Below, piece after piece: positions 1 to 8,796 of a stretch of DNA of 64,000 nt. Source of the DNA: G963664835 sp965220775 (GTDB lineage Bacteria; Chloroflexota; UBA6077; FW602-bin22; JBCLEL01); contig OZ244845.1 in the NCBI GenBank assembly GCA_965220775.1, positions 1,550,001-1,614,000 on the forward strand, given 5' to 3'. Below the pieces are notes generated by a model, which was given only the letters and a program-made list of their open reading frames with translations, did no database searches and was not told the DNA's origin. A program made the translations under genes and the position numbers. The number at the start of each line of letters is the position of its first letter. Position 1 is the first letter of the stretch.

Positions 1-486
1 GCCGCGTCTTCGTTCGCGCCCTACGACATCTGGTGGTTCGAAGAGCCAACCTATCCAGACGCGCTGCCGAATAGCGCCCAGGTGGCTGCCTCAGTTCCGA
101 TGCCGGTCGCGACAGGCGAAATCGAGGCTACGCGTTGGGGATTTCGCGACATTATCGATGCCGGCGCCGCCCAGATTCTCCAACCAGACGCCGGCGTCGT
201 GGGTGGAGTTAGCGAATGGATGAAGGTAGCTCACCTGGCCGATGCCCATGACCTGCCGGTGGCGCCCCATTGGAATGCCGATATGCACGTCCACCTCGTC
301 GCGGCGGTCCCGAATGGCCTCACCGTCGAGTACTTCCATTTGGACGAAGATATCTACAACTTCGAGAGAATCGTCGATCCGGAAAATCGACTAGTGGCGG
401 TAAACGGGAAGATCAAGGTACCGGATCGTCCTGGTTTGGGGGTCATCTTCAACCTGCGGTCGATCGAGAGGTACAGGATCGGTTGA
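1..486 (+). CDS. Enolase-superfamily (mandelate racemase/muconate lactonizing) enzyme, C-terminal part
   Basis: The gene runs in from the left edge in frame 1, so only the C-terminal 161 residues are seen. The fragment shows the end of the TIM barrel typical of the MR/MLE group: a WFEEP motif near residue 13 (the Glu is a metal ligand in this family), VATGE about 25 residues later, and a QPDAGVVGGVSE strand with the H of APHWNADMHVHL placed like the general-base region. Known family members abstract a proton alpha to a carboxylate, often acting on sugar acids. The substrate cannot be told from this part. It ends about 35 bases before the convergent ccdA-like gene. Confidence 0.85.
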   Translation, partial: AASSFAPYDIWWFEEPTYPDALPNSAQVAASVPMPVATGEIEATRWGFRDIIDAGAAQILQPDAGVVGGVSEWMKVAHLADAHDLPVAPHWNADMHVHLVAAVPNGLTVEYFHLDEDIYNFERIVDPENRLVAVNGKIKVPDRPGLGVIFNLRSIERYRIG

Positions 487-520
487 TCCTGAGCTTTGTA
501 GCCGCGGTACGACAGATGGG

Positions 521-1447
521 TTAGGCGATCTTCGCGAGTAGTCCGCCGATAGTGAGCCAGTAATACACGATGTAAGTGCCGGCAATAACCATGAAGCCGG
601 CGCTCACCGGCTGGGCGTAGGGCAAGGCCTTCCGTATTGCGCCAACCACGACGCCTTTGAAGAGCGCAATGGCCAGAGTCAATACCAGAATGGAAAAGCC
701 CATACCGAGGGCGTAGAGAACGAACTGTCCCAACGCCGCGAATATTCCGCCGACTGCCAGTACGCTGCCCACCACCGCCAAGAAGATAGGAAGGGTGCAG
801 CTTAGAGAGGCGATACCGTAGCTTATCCCGAATAGAAAATAGCCGCGGAAACCCACCTCGCCGGGGGTCCCGATTCGGCCGGCCGCTTGGACCGCGAATC
901 CGCTGTATAGCTTGGCGCCGCTCGATAGCCACGCACCAGTGAGGATCAGGAGGATGCCGATGGCCAGTCCCAGCCAAGGGAAAATGTTTACCAGGAATCG
1001 ACCGCCGCTGCCGAACAGGATGCCCGTCACGCCAAAGAGGACGACGAATCCGGCTGTTACCGTGCCTCCTACCAACAGCGCCCTACCGAGACGCCGGGCC
1101 GGCGTGGCTTTCGCGCCTTCTTGTTCGTTGACGCGCAAGTAGAGTCCGAGATAGGCCGGCAGCATTGCGAACCCGCACGGGTTGAAGGTGGACACCATTC
1201 CGGCAACGAACGCGAATCCCAAGGGCAGGATTGAGAAAGTGCCGCCCACAAACGTCGAGGACGTGCCGGACAGGGTCTCGACGAAGATGTTTAGCCCGCC
1301 CACTTCGCCGGACCCTGCGTTGAGAATCGCGGCCAGTATCGCTATAGCCAGAGCTCCAACCGCCACAACGCCTGGAAAGATGATGCCCCGCCACAGCTGA
1401 GACTCGGCGAAATATCGAAATCCGGCGTTCGCGTCCCGTGTTGCCAA
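521..1447 (-). CDS. ccdA: CcdA/DsbD-type cytochrome c biogenesis (thiol electron transfer) membrane protein
   Basis: This is a 308-residue polytopic membrane protein of the CcdA/DsbD transmembrane family, which carries reducing equivalents from cytoplasmic thioredoxin across the membrane. The two family cysteines are visible: C91 in FNPCGFAML and C217 in SLSCTLPIF, each followed by prolines. An upstream ATG would add 60 residues that overlap the small gene before it. I chose the TTG at 1447 because AGGAGGAGAACA sits immediately upstream and overlaps the stop of that small gene. It forms an operon with the small membrane protein and the TlpA lipoprotein, which is its likely electron acceptor outside the membrane. 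Confidence 0.88.
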   Translation of the reverse strand: MATRDANAGFRYFAESQLWRGIIFPGVVAVGALAIAILAAILNAGSGEVGGLNIFVETLSGTSSTFVGGTFSILPLGFAFVAGMVSTFNPCGFAMLPAYLGLYLRVNEQEGAKATPARRLGRALLVGGTVTAGFVVLFGVTGILFGSGGRFLVNIFPWLGLAIGILLILTGAWLSSGAKLYSGFAVQAAGRIGTPGEVGFRGYFLFGISYGIASLSCTLPIFLAVVGSVLAVGGIFAALGQFVLYALGMGFSILVLTLAIALFKGVVVGAIRKALPYAQPVSAGFMVIAGTYIVYYWLTIGGLLAKIA

Positions 1448-1458
1448 TGTTCTCCTCC

Positions 1459-1695
1459 TCACACCCAGCGTAGTCGGATCGCTAAGGTCAAAAAAACGAA
1501 CGAAACCGCTGCCAGAGCGGCGGCCCAATCCCAATGAACCTGGCGGCCAAGAATAGGGTTGATTGCCGCACTCAGTATCAAGCCGATTCCAACCAGAGCC
1601 GCCGTGACAAGTAATGAAAACGCCCAAGATCTCGGTCTCGACGGCGCCGCTGAGCGCCCGCGCTGGTCCTGTGTATCGATGTCATCGCGGCGCAT
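1459..1695 (-). CDS. Small two-helix membrane protein between tlpA and ccdA
   Basis: This 78-residue protein has a polar N-terminus (residues 1-20) followed by two hydrophobic helices (about 25-46 and 56-75) and ends RLRWV. Its ATG is 9 bases after the tlpA-like stop, with GGAGAA upstream, and its stop codon overlaps the ribosome site of ccdA. It is therefore translationally tied to the redox operon. I do not recognise a family. A role as a small partner of CcdA/TlpA is inference from position only. Confidence 0.65.
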   Translation of the reverse strand: MRRDDIDTQDQRGRSAAPSRPRSWAFSLLVTAALVGIGLILSAAINPILGRQVHWDWAAALAAVSFVFLTLAIRLRWV

Positions 1696-1701
1696 TCTCG
1701 C

Positions 1702-2448
1702 CTATTCTCCGGACGCCTCCAAGAGCTCCTCCGCCAGTTCGGTTAGCTTCTCTTTCGTGAGGATACCGGTCCAACTATTGAACACGGTTCCATCCGGCTT
1801 GATGAACAGTGTGGCCGGCATCCCGAATACTTCGTACTGTGCGATAACGCTCGCGTCGGTAGTCGAGCCGGCCGGATAGCCGATCGCCAATTCTTCCAGC
1901 AGGGCCTTCCCATCCTCCGCAGATCCCAGTCCCACGTAGGTGCCTACGTCCAATCCGAACAACACTACTTCATTCTCGTATTCGCTGGCGAACTCGTCGA
2001 AGTCCGGCATCTCCAAGCGGCAAGGCGGGCAGAGGCCAGCCCAAAAGTTCAATATCACCGGCTTTCCCTGCCCGAATAGCTCGGAGAACTTGATCTCTTC
2101 TCCTCCCAGGACATCCTCTCCCTGATAAAGCTGGATTTGGAAGTCGAACTTCAGATTCGAGGGTGCGGCAGCCGCTGGAGCCTCCTCCGATTGTGTCATC
2201 GCCGTCGGCACGGTCGTCGGAGTTGGCTCGGCAGTGGTGGGAGTCGGTCCCGTTTCCGCCTTCACGGCGGCGGCAATCGTCGGCGACGGCTCGGCTATGG
2301 CCGGGCTGTCGCAAGCGGCTAGAAGCAGCGCGCCCAAGAGGGCGGCGACGACAAGCGCGCCGGTCCGATACAGATTGAGCGTAGGTTTCAATTCTCCAGG
2401 TCCGAACCTGGATAGTTTCCACGACAGCGAATGAGCGTTGTCTTTCAA
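1702..2448 (-). CDS. TlpA-like thioredoxin-fold lipoprotein
   Basis: This is an exported thiol-disulfide oxidoreductase. A hydrophobic helix ends in the lipobox LLLAAC, giving a lipid-anchored Cys. A Pro/Thr-rich linker follows (about 45-85), then a thioredoxin fold with the redox motif CPPC in a NFWAGLCPPCRLEMP context and the cis-Pro of GMPATLF. TTG at 2448 is chosen because GAGGGG lies 7 bases upstream. An ATG at 2523 is in frame but has no ribosome site and would place a long polar stretch before the signal. In the same operon, CcdA-type proteins usually keep such lipoproteins reduced, for cytochrome c maturation or extracytoplasmic protein repair. Confidence 0.85.
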   Translation of the reverse strand: MKDNAHSLSWKLSRFGPGELKPTLNLYRTGALVVAALLGALLLAACDSPAIAEPSPTIAAAVKAETGPTPTTAEPTPTTVPTAMTQSEEAPAAAAPSNLKFDFQIQLYQGEDVLGGEEIKFSELFGQGKPVILNFWAGLCPPCRLEMPDFDEFASEYENEVVLFGLDVGTYVGLGSAEDGKALLEELAIGYPAGSTTDASVIAQYEVFGMPATLFIKPDGTVFNSWTGILTKEKLTELAEELLEASGE

Positions 2449-2817
2449 GTCAATCCCCCTCGGGCAACAATCTCCGGCAAACTTTGCCAACGATGTATGG
2501 CCGCCGTCACCTGTAGTCAACATTATCGCATCAACCTAACCTACAACGGATGTCTTCCTGCGTCATCTACGAAATGAAAACTGTGACTAGACTGGCTTTA
2601 TTCCGATTGCCTGGGAGCTGGATCTACTTGTGTCGCGCTTCCGGAGCTGTTGGTAGTGAGTAAAGGATTATGGAGTCGAGCTGCAAGGGTCGGTGTTCTG
2701 TTGGTTTGGCCTGTCGGGACTTGATCTGGCAAAATTGTCACCGATATCTGGTGAGCAAGTATGGATGGCATCGACGGTGCCTGGCGCGGAGGAGAGGTTC
2801 TCAGGGGAGATTTGAAT

Positions 2818-4380
2818 ATGCGATACGACCACGTGATAGTCGGAGCTGGGTCCGCCGGCGCTATCCTGGCTGCGAGACTTACGGAGGATCCAGACCGCTC
2901 GGTTCTGTTACTGGAAGCAGGCCCAGACTACCCGAATGTCGAGCAGATGCCGGAGGAGATCAAATATGGCTACGGCCAGGACCCGGACATTTGGCCCCGA
3001 ACGTTTGGTCCGGATAGCAAACACAGCTGGAGCTTCCTGGCCCGGGCGACTCAAAAGAACGAATCCATGCTGGTGCCGAGAGGTAAGGTTGTCGGCGGCT
3101 CGAGTGCCGTCAATGCCCAGATTTTCTTGCGTGGCGTCCCGGATGACTACGATAGCTGGGCTGCTATGGGCAATGACAAGTGGAGCTTCAACGAGCTGCT
3201 GCCTTACTTCCGAAAGCTGGAAACCGACACCGATTTCCACGACGATTTACATGGATCGGACGGGCCGATAGTCGCTCGGCGATTCAAGGACGAGGACTGG
3301 AACGAAGATCAGCGACGTTTCTACGAAGCCTGCCGCGCGATTGGATACGCCGACTGCCGAGATTTCAATGACCCAGATGCTGAAGGAGTTGGGCCGGCGC
3401 CATTCAATAACCCAGATGGCATACGCTGGAGCACAGCCATCGGATATCTCAACCCATCGAGACACCGGCTAAATCTGACGATCAGGGGAGATTGTCTCGT
3501 GCATCGCGCGCTCTTCGAGGGGAAAAGAGCGGTCGGCGTGCTTGTTGAGAGTGGCGGCGAGATATTCACCGTAAGTGGAGACGAGATAATCTTGAGCGGT
3601 GGCCCGGTCGGGTCGCCTCATATTCTTCTGCTGTCGGGAGTCGGACCTTCAAACCACCTGAACGACATGGAAGTTCCGATAGTTCACGACTTGCCGGGGG
3701 TCGGTCAAAACTTGAGGGACCACCCTCAGGTACCGGTGATGTGGAAAACTAAACCAGACTTTCCGCACGACCCTCTTGCTCCCAAGCTGCAAGTCGTGCT
3801 GCGCTACACCGCAAGCGGCTCTCATCTGCAGAGCGATATGTTCGTAGTACACCTGTCTTCGATGGCCGAGGAGGGCTATTTGGCAACGGGTATGCCTCCC
3901 TCCGCCTTCGGCAACTACCCCTGTCTGTACCTAGCGGAAGGAGCCGGCGAACTCAAGCTCCGAACGACTGACCCACACGTTCAACCTATATTGGACTATA
4001 ACTATTTCGTCGAGCCGTTTGATCGAGAGCGTATGCGCGAGGGCGTGCGAATCTGTCTCGAGCTAGGTCAACAGCAGGCATATCGGGAGATTGTCGATAA
4101 ACGCATCGACCCGACCGATGCCGATATACAGTCCGATGAGGCGTTGGATGATTGGATGGACAGAGCGGCGCTCACGAGCCATCACATCTCGAGCACTTGC
4201 AAGATGGGCCCATCGTCGGACTCAATGGCTGTGGTTGATCAGTATGGAAAGGTGTACGGACTCGAGGGGATCCGGGTGGTCGACGCCTCGATAATGCCGG
4301 ACTGCATACGGGCCAATACAAATGTGTCGGCTATGGTGATCGGCGAACGGGTAGCGGAGTTCATCCGGCAGGGGTGCTAG
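2818..4380 (+). CDS. GMC-family FAD oxidoreductase (choline/alcohol dehydrogenase type)
   Basis: This 520-residue flavoprotein oxidises an alcohol to an aldehyde or acid. Visible features are the N-terminal FAD dinucleotide motif VGAGSAGAILAARL (about residues 6-20), GMC signature 1 around GGSSAVNAQIFLRG, signature 2 around GGPVGSPHILLLSGVGP, and the C-terminal active-site region SHHISSTCKMG with an Asn in NTNVSAMVIGE. I start at 2818, where CAGGGGAGATTTGAAT precedes ATG and the sequence immediately enters the FAD strand. An in-frame ATG at 2761 adds 19 residues outside the fold. It stands alone; the substrate is unknown (choline, glucose or another primary alcohol are all possible). Confidence 0.88.
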   Translation: MRYDHVIVGAGSAGAILAARLTEDPDRSVLLLEAGPDYPNVEQMPEEIKYGYGQDPDIWPRTFGPDSKHSWSFLARATQKNESMLVPRGKVVGGSSAVNAQIFLRGVPDDYDSWAAMGNDKWSFNELLPYFRKLETDTDFHDDLHGSDGPIVARRFKDEDWNEDQRRFYEACRAIGYADCRDFNDPDAEGVGPAPFNNPDGIRWSTAIGYLNPSRHRLNLTIRGDCLVHRALFEGKRAVGVLVESGGEIFTVSGDEIILSGGPVGSPHILLLSGVGPSNHLNDMEVPIVHDLPGVGQNLRDHPQVPVMWKTKPDFPHDPLAPKLQVVLRYTASGSHLQSDMFVVHLSSMAEEGYLATGMPPSAFGNYPCLYLAEGAGELKLRTTDPHVQPILDYNYFVEPFDRERMREGVRICLELGQQQAYREIVDKRIDPTDADIQSDEALDDWMDRAALTSHHISSTCKMGPSSDSMAVVDQYGKVYGLEGIRVVDASIMPDCIRANTNVSAMVIGERVAEFIRQGC

Positions 4381-4646
4381 CCCCGCTTTCGATATAGCGG
4401 CTGCGGACAGGTGTTGCAAACGGGGTTGTGCGCAATTGTGTGGTCGTAGGGTGTCCCGACATCTCAAATCTATTAGTTACCGCTTCCTGTGTTTCCGTGA
4501 GGGATTGACTCCAACGCGATTGGAGTGCGTGCGTCGCCGGAGCCTGATACGAGGACGCGAAATCAGGTCGTGCGCGAGGTCCAATTGGCTAGGTTGCAGG
4601 GTAATTTGGGCTCAAGGGCTTTCCGAGACGATGAGCGCTTGCTGTT
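4381..4646. other. Intergenic stretch between GMC gene and MITE
   Basis: No gene with coding character was seen on either strand. The stretch ends in TTGCTGTT, the left copy of the 8-bp duplication flanking the element at 4647-4946. Confidence 0.5.
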
Positions 4647-4946
4647 GTAAGTGTTCAGAATTAGGGGTGCCTGCTCCGTAAGGGCGTCCGCCTAGGCGGA
4701 TCGCACCAATGAGGGTCTACCACAGACGAGGAGGTCTGATCGGGGAAAGCCAGGAAAGGGTTGCAAGGGCGATCCGCCTCAGGCGGATGCCGGGGGATGT
4801 GGGGGATGAGGTCGACCAGCTTGTGGATTTGGCATCGATGGGTTGGAAATCACCCCTTGACTGTCTACTGAGGTCCCGAATGGCGACTCGGCCATTCCAG
4901 TTCACGGACATGGAGGAGAGACATACACCCAACTCTGAACTGTTAC
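4647..4946 (+). mobile_element. Miniature inverted-repeat element, copy A (300 bp)
   Basis: The left end GTAAGTGTTCAGAATTAGG and the reverse complement of the right end, GTAACAGTTCAGAGTTGGG, are imperfect terminal inverted repeats. The element is flanked by the direct repeat TTGCTGTT (4639-4646 and 4947-4954). Inside are a perfect palindrome CCGCCTAGGCGG and a hairpin ATCCGCC-TCA-GGCGGAT. There is no transposase. A second copy lies at 50596-50875 in the same orientation and is nearly identical apart from a 20-bp stretch missing there. GTAA ends and 8-bp target duplications are known for the IS66 family, so this is probably a non-autonomous IS66-type relative; the family assignment is inference. 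Confidence 0.88.
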
Positions 4947-4962
4947 TTGCTGTTCATTCCCG

Positions 4963-4991
4963 TTGACCGTTGGGGTCGCCAGTGCTATTAT
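4963..4991 (+). promoter_or_regulatory. Sigma70-type promoter of tatA
   Basis: TTGACC (4963-4968), a 17-bp spacer, and TATTAT (4986-4991) preceded by TGC, an extended -10. It lies 16 bp beyond the right end of MITE copy A and about 50 bp before the tatA start. Confidence 0.7.
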
Positions 4992-5044
4992 CTCAAGCAA
5001 GTGGCTCCTAATCAGCTGCGAATATAGGGACTGGAGAAAACATC

Positions 5045-5299
5045 ATGATGCCGGGCATAGGCCCATTCGAGCTAATCATAGTGCTGGTGTTGGTCATCAT
5101 TATCTTCGGCGCTGGCAAGCTTCCGGAGATCGGTAGCGCCCTTGGCAAGGGAATCAAGGAGTTTCGCAACACTACCCGCGAGATTAACGAGATCAAAGAC
5201 GATCTCGATGTAACTAAAGACGTCAAGGAAGCTATCAGCGCGGTAGACGCACCCGAAAGCAAGCCGGCGAGCACCGACAAGCCTTCAAAGCAAGCCTGA
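5045..5299 (+). CDS. tatA: Twin-arginine translocase subunit TatA/TatE
   Basis: This 84-residue protein has the TatA plan: a short N-terminus, one transmembrane helix (about 8-24, FELIIVLVLVIIIFGAG), the family's FGxGKLPEIG hinge, an amphipathic helix (GSALGKGIKEFRNTT) and a charged C-tail. TatA oligomers form the pore through which folded proteins with twin-arginine signals cross the membrane. GGAG lies 8 bases before the ATG; a second ATG follows immediately and could also serve. No tatB or tatC is in the window, so partners must be elsewhere. A good promoter precedes it, next to an inserted MITE. Confidence 0.93.
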   Translation: MMPGIGPFELIIVLVLVIIIFGAGKLPEIGSALGKGIKEFRNTTREINEIKDDLDVTKDVKEAISAVDAPESKPASTDKPSKQA

Positions 5300-5621
5300 A
5301 ACGAGTAATCCTAGACGCTCAGCGCCCCTCATTCCGCGGGCCCAGCGTTGTTAATCTCTATCGCATGCAAACGCGTCGCGCAGCTAATGTCTGGTTGTTC
5401 CGTTGCGGCGCGGCCGGCGCTATTTCGGCCGGCATACTGCCGGCGACAATTCTGGGATTATCGGCCAATTCACCTCTACCCAACTCGAACCGCGAAACTT
5501 GCCGGAGGTAAGTGCGGGATTTTAGAGGATTATTACAAAAGGTGTGGTGTATAATCTTTAAGTCTTCGACTGGGGTCCTTGGCGTGCTAAAGTCGAGCAT
5601 GATCGTGATGATTCTTAAACC
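5300..5621. other. Intergenic, possible promoter box
   Basis: No gene seen. A TATAAT at 5550-5555 could be the -10 box for the downstream membrane protein, but no good -35 is present at 16-18 bp. Confidence 0.3.
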
Positions 5622-6191
5622 TTGGGGGGGTACAGGTCAGTTATCCGTATAGTTAGTCGGCTGCTCGCAATAGGAATCCACTTCATATTGGCGAATCGGC
5701 TATGGGTTGTCGCTGGCGTCGTTTTGGCGGTGGTTGCAGCAGGCGTGATTGCGAGCGGAACATTGGCGGGCGGCGCCGGCGGGCTGGATGATTTTGTGCC
5801 GGCAGATTTTGCCTTCAGAACCGGCCAAACTGTGCGGTCTACGCTCGGTAGCAACCAACAGCCGCCGGCGGCCTCCGTGGACTCCTATCTGAGTGGATTG
5901 ACTACGTTCGACGCCGACCAGATGTGGAACTCGTTCAGCGGCGAGTATCTCGCCGGCATGGAAAACAGAGGCGGCTCAAAGGACTTATTACAGCAGAATT
6001 TAGACGAGGCCCAGCGCCGTGGCGCCACGTACGACGAGATTAACTACATAGGCAGCTTCAATCTGAATAACGGCTACCAGTACTTCTTCTACGTCGTTTC
6101 GAGGCGAGGTTTTTCTGGTCCTGACCAACAAGAGCAAATCTACTACGTGTTTACCGTCGACCCCCAGGGCAAGATCGTCGCCGTTCAATAG
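5622..6191 (+). CDS. Membrane-anchored hypothetical protein upstream of FtsH-like protease
   Basis: About 189 residues: a basic N-terminus, one transmembrane segment (about 27-50, WVVAGVVLAVVAAGVIASG), a linker, and a globular domain (about 80-189) with an SVDSYLSGL..FDADQMWNSFS start reminiscent of NTF2-like/DUF4878-like domains. The start is uncertain. TTG at 5622 is immediately followed by a G-run, with no ribosome site before it; the run could instead serve a later start. Only 45 bases separate it from the protease gene, so the two are probably co-transcribed. I do not recognise a specific family. The domain is likely outside the membrane. Confidence 0.6.
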   Translation: MGGYRSVIRIVSRLLAIGIHFILANRLWVVAGVVLAVVAAGVIASGTLAGGAGGLDDFVPADFAFRTGQTVRSTLGSNQQPPAASVDSYLSGLTTFDADQMWNSFSGEYLAGMENRGGSKDLLQQNLDEAQRRGATYDEINYIGSFNLNNGYQYFFYVVSRRGFSGPDQQEQIYYVFTVDPQGKIVAVQ

Positions 6192-6236
6192 CTGAAAGGC
6201 GACGAGCCAATATAGCTCCTTAACAAAGGAGGGGAC

Positions 6237-8186
6237 ATGTCTGTAACCCCAACCACACGCAACGATACGCCCACAGTCGATGATATAGAACGGATTCTTG
6301 GAAAGGTAGTCGCGCGCCTAAAAAAGTCGTGGCGTCCGATCCTCATTGTCGCGCTCCTAGGCGGGGCGGCGGTCTTCTTCCTCCCAGCTTTGCTCGCCCA
6401 GTACCTGCAGTACCTGCTATACGGCCTATTCATGCTGTTCCAGTTGCTGTTCGCGGTACTGTTCATGATTGTGCAGTTCGTGGCGCTATTCTGGTTCTTG
6501 GCTCGCGGTCGCGTTTACTGGATACAACCAGGTGAGTCTGGGGTCGGATTCGATGATTACAAAGGCAATCCAGAGATCATAGAGGCGTCGCGGCGCATCG
6601 TTACCCTATTGCGCGGTGTCAAAGAGTTCAAAGAAATGGGCGGCGAGGTGACTCGTGGAGTTCTCTTGATAGGTCCTCCAGGGACAGGAAAGTCGTACCT
6701 GGCTCAGGTCATCTCTACGGAGGCCGGCGTGCCATTCGGCTATATGTCCGCGCCATCGTTCCAGAGTATGTTTATGGGCATAGGCAACATGAAGGTCATG
6801 TTCCTCTACAACAAGGCCCGCAAGCTGGCGCGTAAGTACGGCGCGTGTATCCTGTTCATCGACGAAATTGACGCGATCGGCGGATCGCGGACGAACCAGC
6901 AGGCTGGTGGAATGCCGATGGGCGCTCTGGGTGGAATGTTCGGGGGAGGAGGCTCCGGCCTACTAAACGAGCTTCTCAACCAGATGGATCCCCCACGTCA
7001 AGACCCTGGCTGGTGGGAGCGAATCTTGCGAAGGTTCGGGCTGAGGAAAACGGCTTACGAGCGACCGGTCGTTCTGACGATGGGTGCGACCAACATAGCC
7101 GAGGTGCTGGATCCGGCCTTGCTGCGGCCAGGCCGATTCGATCGCAAGATTTCGGTGGACAAGCCGGACTTCGATGGGCGCAAGGAGGTTATCGAGTACT
7201 ATCTTAACAAAGTGGCCCACGAGGATTTGAATCTCGACAAGCTCAGCTACGACACGATCGGCTACTCGCCGGCAGCTATGAAGTTCATAGTCAACGAAGC
7301 GGTTATTCAGGCCCACTTCAGCGGCCGGACCAAGGTCTCTTACCAGGACTTCACTCGTGCCCGCGAGGCGCATGAGTGGGGCTTGCGTCATCCTATAGCC
7401 AGCATGAGCGTCGAAGACCGTCGCCGGCTGGCCTACCATGAGGCCGGCCACGCGGTCGCGATGTACAAACTTCTGAGACGCTCGCGGCTAGAGAAAGTGA
7501 CCATCATCCGGCACGAAGGCGCCCTGGGACTTGCCGCGCCCAAGCCGGTGCAAGAAACCTATACTCAAGACAAACAAGAGATCCTCAGCGCTATACAGAT
7601 CTCGCTGGCCAGCAGGGCTTCCGAAGAACTGTTCCTCAGGACCCAGTTAAGTGGCGTCACGTCCGACTTCACGGGCGCGACCCGGATGGCTGCCGCCTAC
7701 ATAGGCGTCCTAGGCATGAACGGGTCGCTCTACTCGAACTTGGCATTTCTCGATCGGCCTGACGGCGCGATGAAGCTCGAGATCGATAAGCTCCTTAAAG
7801 AGCAGTACAACAGGGTCAAGCAATTGCTGTCAAGAGAGAGTGATCTTGTAATCTCGATTGCCGAAACCTTGTTGCAGAAGCAAGAATTGGACGGCGACGA
7901 AGTCACCGCCTTGGCAGGTGAAGTCGAGGAACGAGTGAGCGACGGCCGGCCGATACACCAACTACCGGCCACGCACGATTCGCCGGTTAGCACGCTGGAA
8001 TTGCTGGAAAAGGGCCGGGATGGAAGGCTTGTGGCCAGCTCTGTAGCGGCGGCCAACATGGCCAAAATAGATGCGAATGGGGAGAAGGATCGAGAGGAAG
8101 AGGCGGCCGGTTCGGTCCCATTGATTGAGCCAGCCCCTGTCTCAGGTGCGGCCACCAGTCAGATGGAGTTGCCGGAAGAGAAGTAA
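6237..8186 (+). CDS. FtsH-like membrane AAA+ ATPase/M41 zinc protease, divergent
   Basis: This 649-residue protein has two closely spaced transmembrane helices (about 34-50 and 60-88), Walker A GPPGTGKS (146-153), Walker B ILFIDEID (205-212), a second region of homology GATNIAEVLDPALLRPGRFDR, the zinc-protease HEAGH (401-405) and an Asp ligand candidate D477 in VTSDFTGA. FtsH degrades membrane and regulatory proteins. Unlike canonical FtsH there is no room for the roughly 70-residue periplasmic domain, and a Gly/Met-rich insertion (about 218-250) follows Walker B. AAAGGAGGGGAC before the ATG fixes the start. It ends at a strong terminator. It is most likely a paralogue and not the housekeeping FtsH. 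Confidence 0.85.
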   Translation: MSVTPTTRNDTPTVDDIERILGKVVARLKKSWRPILIVALLGGAAVFFLPALLAQYLQYLLYGLFMLFQLLFAVLFMIVQFVALFWFLARGRVYWIQPGESGVGFDDYKGNPEIIEASRRIVTLLRGVKEFKEMGGEVTRGVLLIGPPGTGKSYLAQVISTEAGVPFGYMSAPSFQSMFMGIGNMKVMFLYNKARKLARKYGACILFIDEIDAIGGSRTNQQAGGMPMGALGGMFGGGGSGLLNELLNQMDPPRQDPGWWERILRRFGLRKTAYERPVVLTMGATNIAEVLDPALLRPGRFDRKISVDKPDFDGRKEVIEYYLNKVAHEDLNLDKLSYDTIGYSPAAMKFIVNEAVIQAHFSGRTKVSYQDFTRAREAHEWGLRHPIASMSVEDRRRLAYHEAGHAVAMYKLLRRSRLEKVTIIRHEGALGLAAPKPVQETYTQDKQEILSAIQISLASRASEELFLRTQLSGVTSDFTGATRMAAAYIGVLGMNGSLYSNLAFLDRPDGAMKLEIDKLLKEQYNRVKQLLSRESDLVISIAETLLQKQELDGDEVTALAGEVEERVSDGRPIHQLPATHDSPVSTLELLEKGRDGRLVASSVAAANMAKIDANGEKDREEEAAGSVPLIEPAPVSGAATSQMELPEEK

Positions 8187-8236
8187 CTGTAGACTGCGCC
8201 GGACCGACGTCGCATCCACCTGAGCCGGTTAGTATC

Positions 8237-8267
8237 AAAAGCCCCATCATCGTTGATGGGGCTTTTT
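8237..8267. terminator. Bidirectional rho-independent terminator
   Basis: A perfect 13-bp stem (AAAAGCCCCATCA / TGATGGGGCTTTT) with a TCGT loop and T/A tracts on both sides sits between the convergent protease and flavin reductase genes. Confidence 0.93.
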
Positions 8268-8295
8268 GCTGTGTCAGTAAGGGCGACGAAAGAGG

Positions 8296-8796
8296 TTACG
8301 CCACCGGCTCCGGGTCTAACTTGCGGTATTTGCCGCGCCAGAATAACAGCGGTTCCGCGTCCTCCGAGTCCGAGACGTCAACTACCTCGCCGAGGTAGAT
8401 CGTGTGGTCCCCGCCCGGATGGGTTGCGTATAGCTGGCAATCAAGATATGCGAAAGATCCCTCTAGCAGAGGCGAACCGGTTTGGCCGATGTGATAGGGA
8501 ATGCCTTCTAGCTCGTGGTCGGGGTCCGGAGCGAGCCGTTTCGCGAAGAAATCCGACAGATCCTTCTGATCGGCTGACAGTACGTTTACCGCGAACGCCT
8601 GGGCCAGGGGTATGAACTCGTGGGTACGAGCTGTATGATCGACGCACACCAGTATCAGCGGCGGATCCAGTGATAGAGTACTAAACGCGTTGGCTGTCAT
8701 ACCGTGAGTTTCATCGCCGATCTTGGTGGTAACAACTGTGACTCCAGTTGCAAAACATCCTCCTACCCGTCGTAATTGGTTGCCATCGATGGTCAC
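8296..8796 (-). CDS. Flavin reductase-like FMN-binding protein
   Basis: This 166-residue protein resembles the flavin reductase (DIM6/NTAB) split-barrel family, which reduces FMN or FAD with NAD(P)H and often supplies a two-component monooxygenase. Family-like stretches are FATGVTVVTT, GMTANAFSTLSLDPPLILVCV, AFAVNVLSADQ and a C-terminal HTIYLGEVVDV. The GTG at 8796 is preceded by AAGGAG at 6 bases; an ATG 11 codons upstream has no such site. It is monocistronic, with no monooxygenase gene next to it. Confidence 0.85.
   Translation of the reverse strand: MTIDGNQLRRVGGCFATGVTVVTTKIGDETHGMTANAFSTLSLDPPLILVCVDHTARTHEFIPLAQAFAVNVLSADQKDLSDFFAKRLAPDPDHELEGIPYHIGQTGSPLLEGSFAYLDCQLYATHPGGDHTIYLGEVVDVSDSEDAEPLLFWRGKYRKLDPEPVA

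Noticed and set aside
1448..1627. N-terminal extension of ccdA from an upstream ATG
   Set aside because: It overlaps the small membrane protein gene and has no CcdA character; the TTG with AGGAGG is better.
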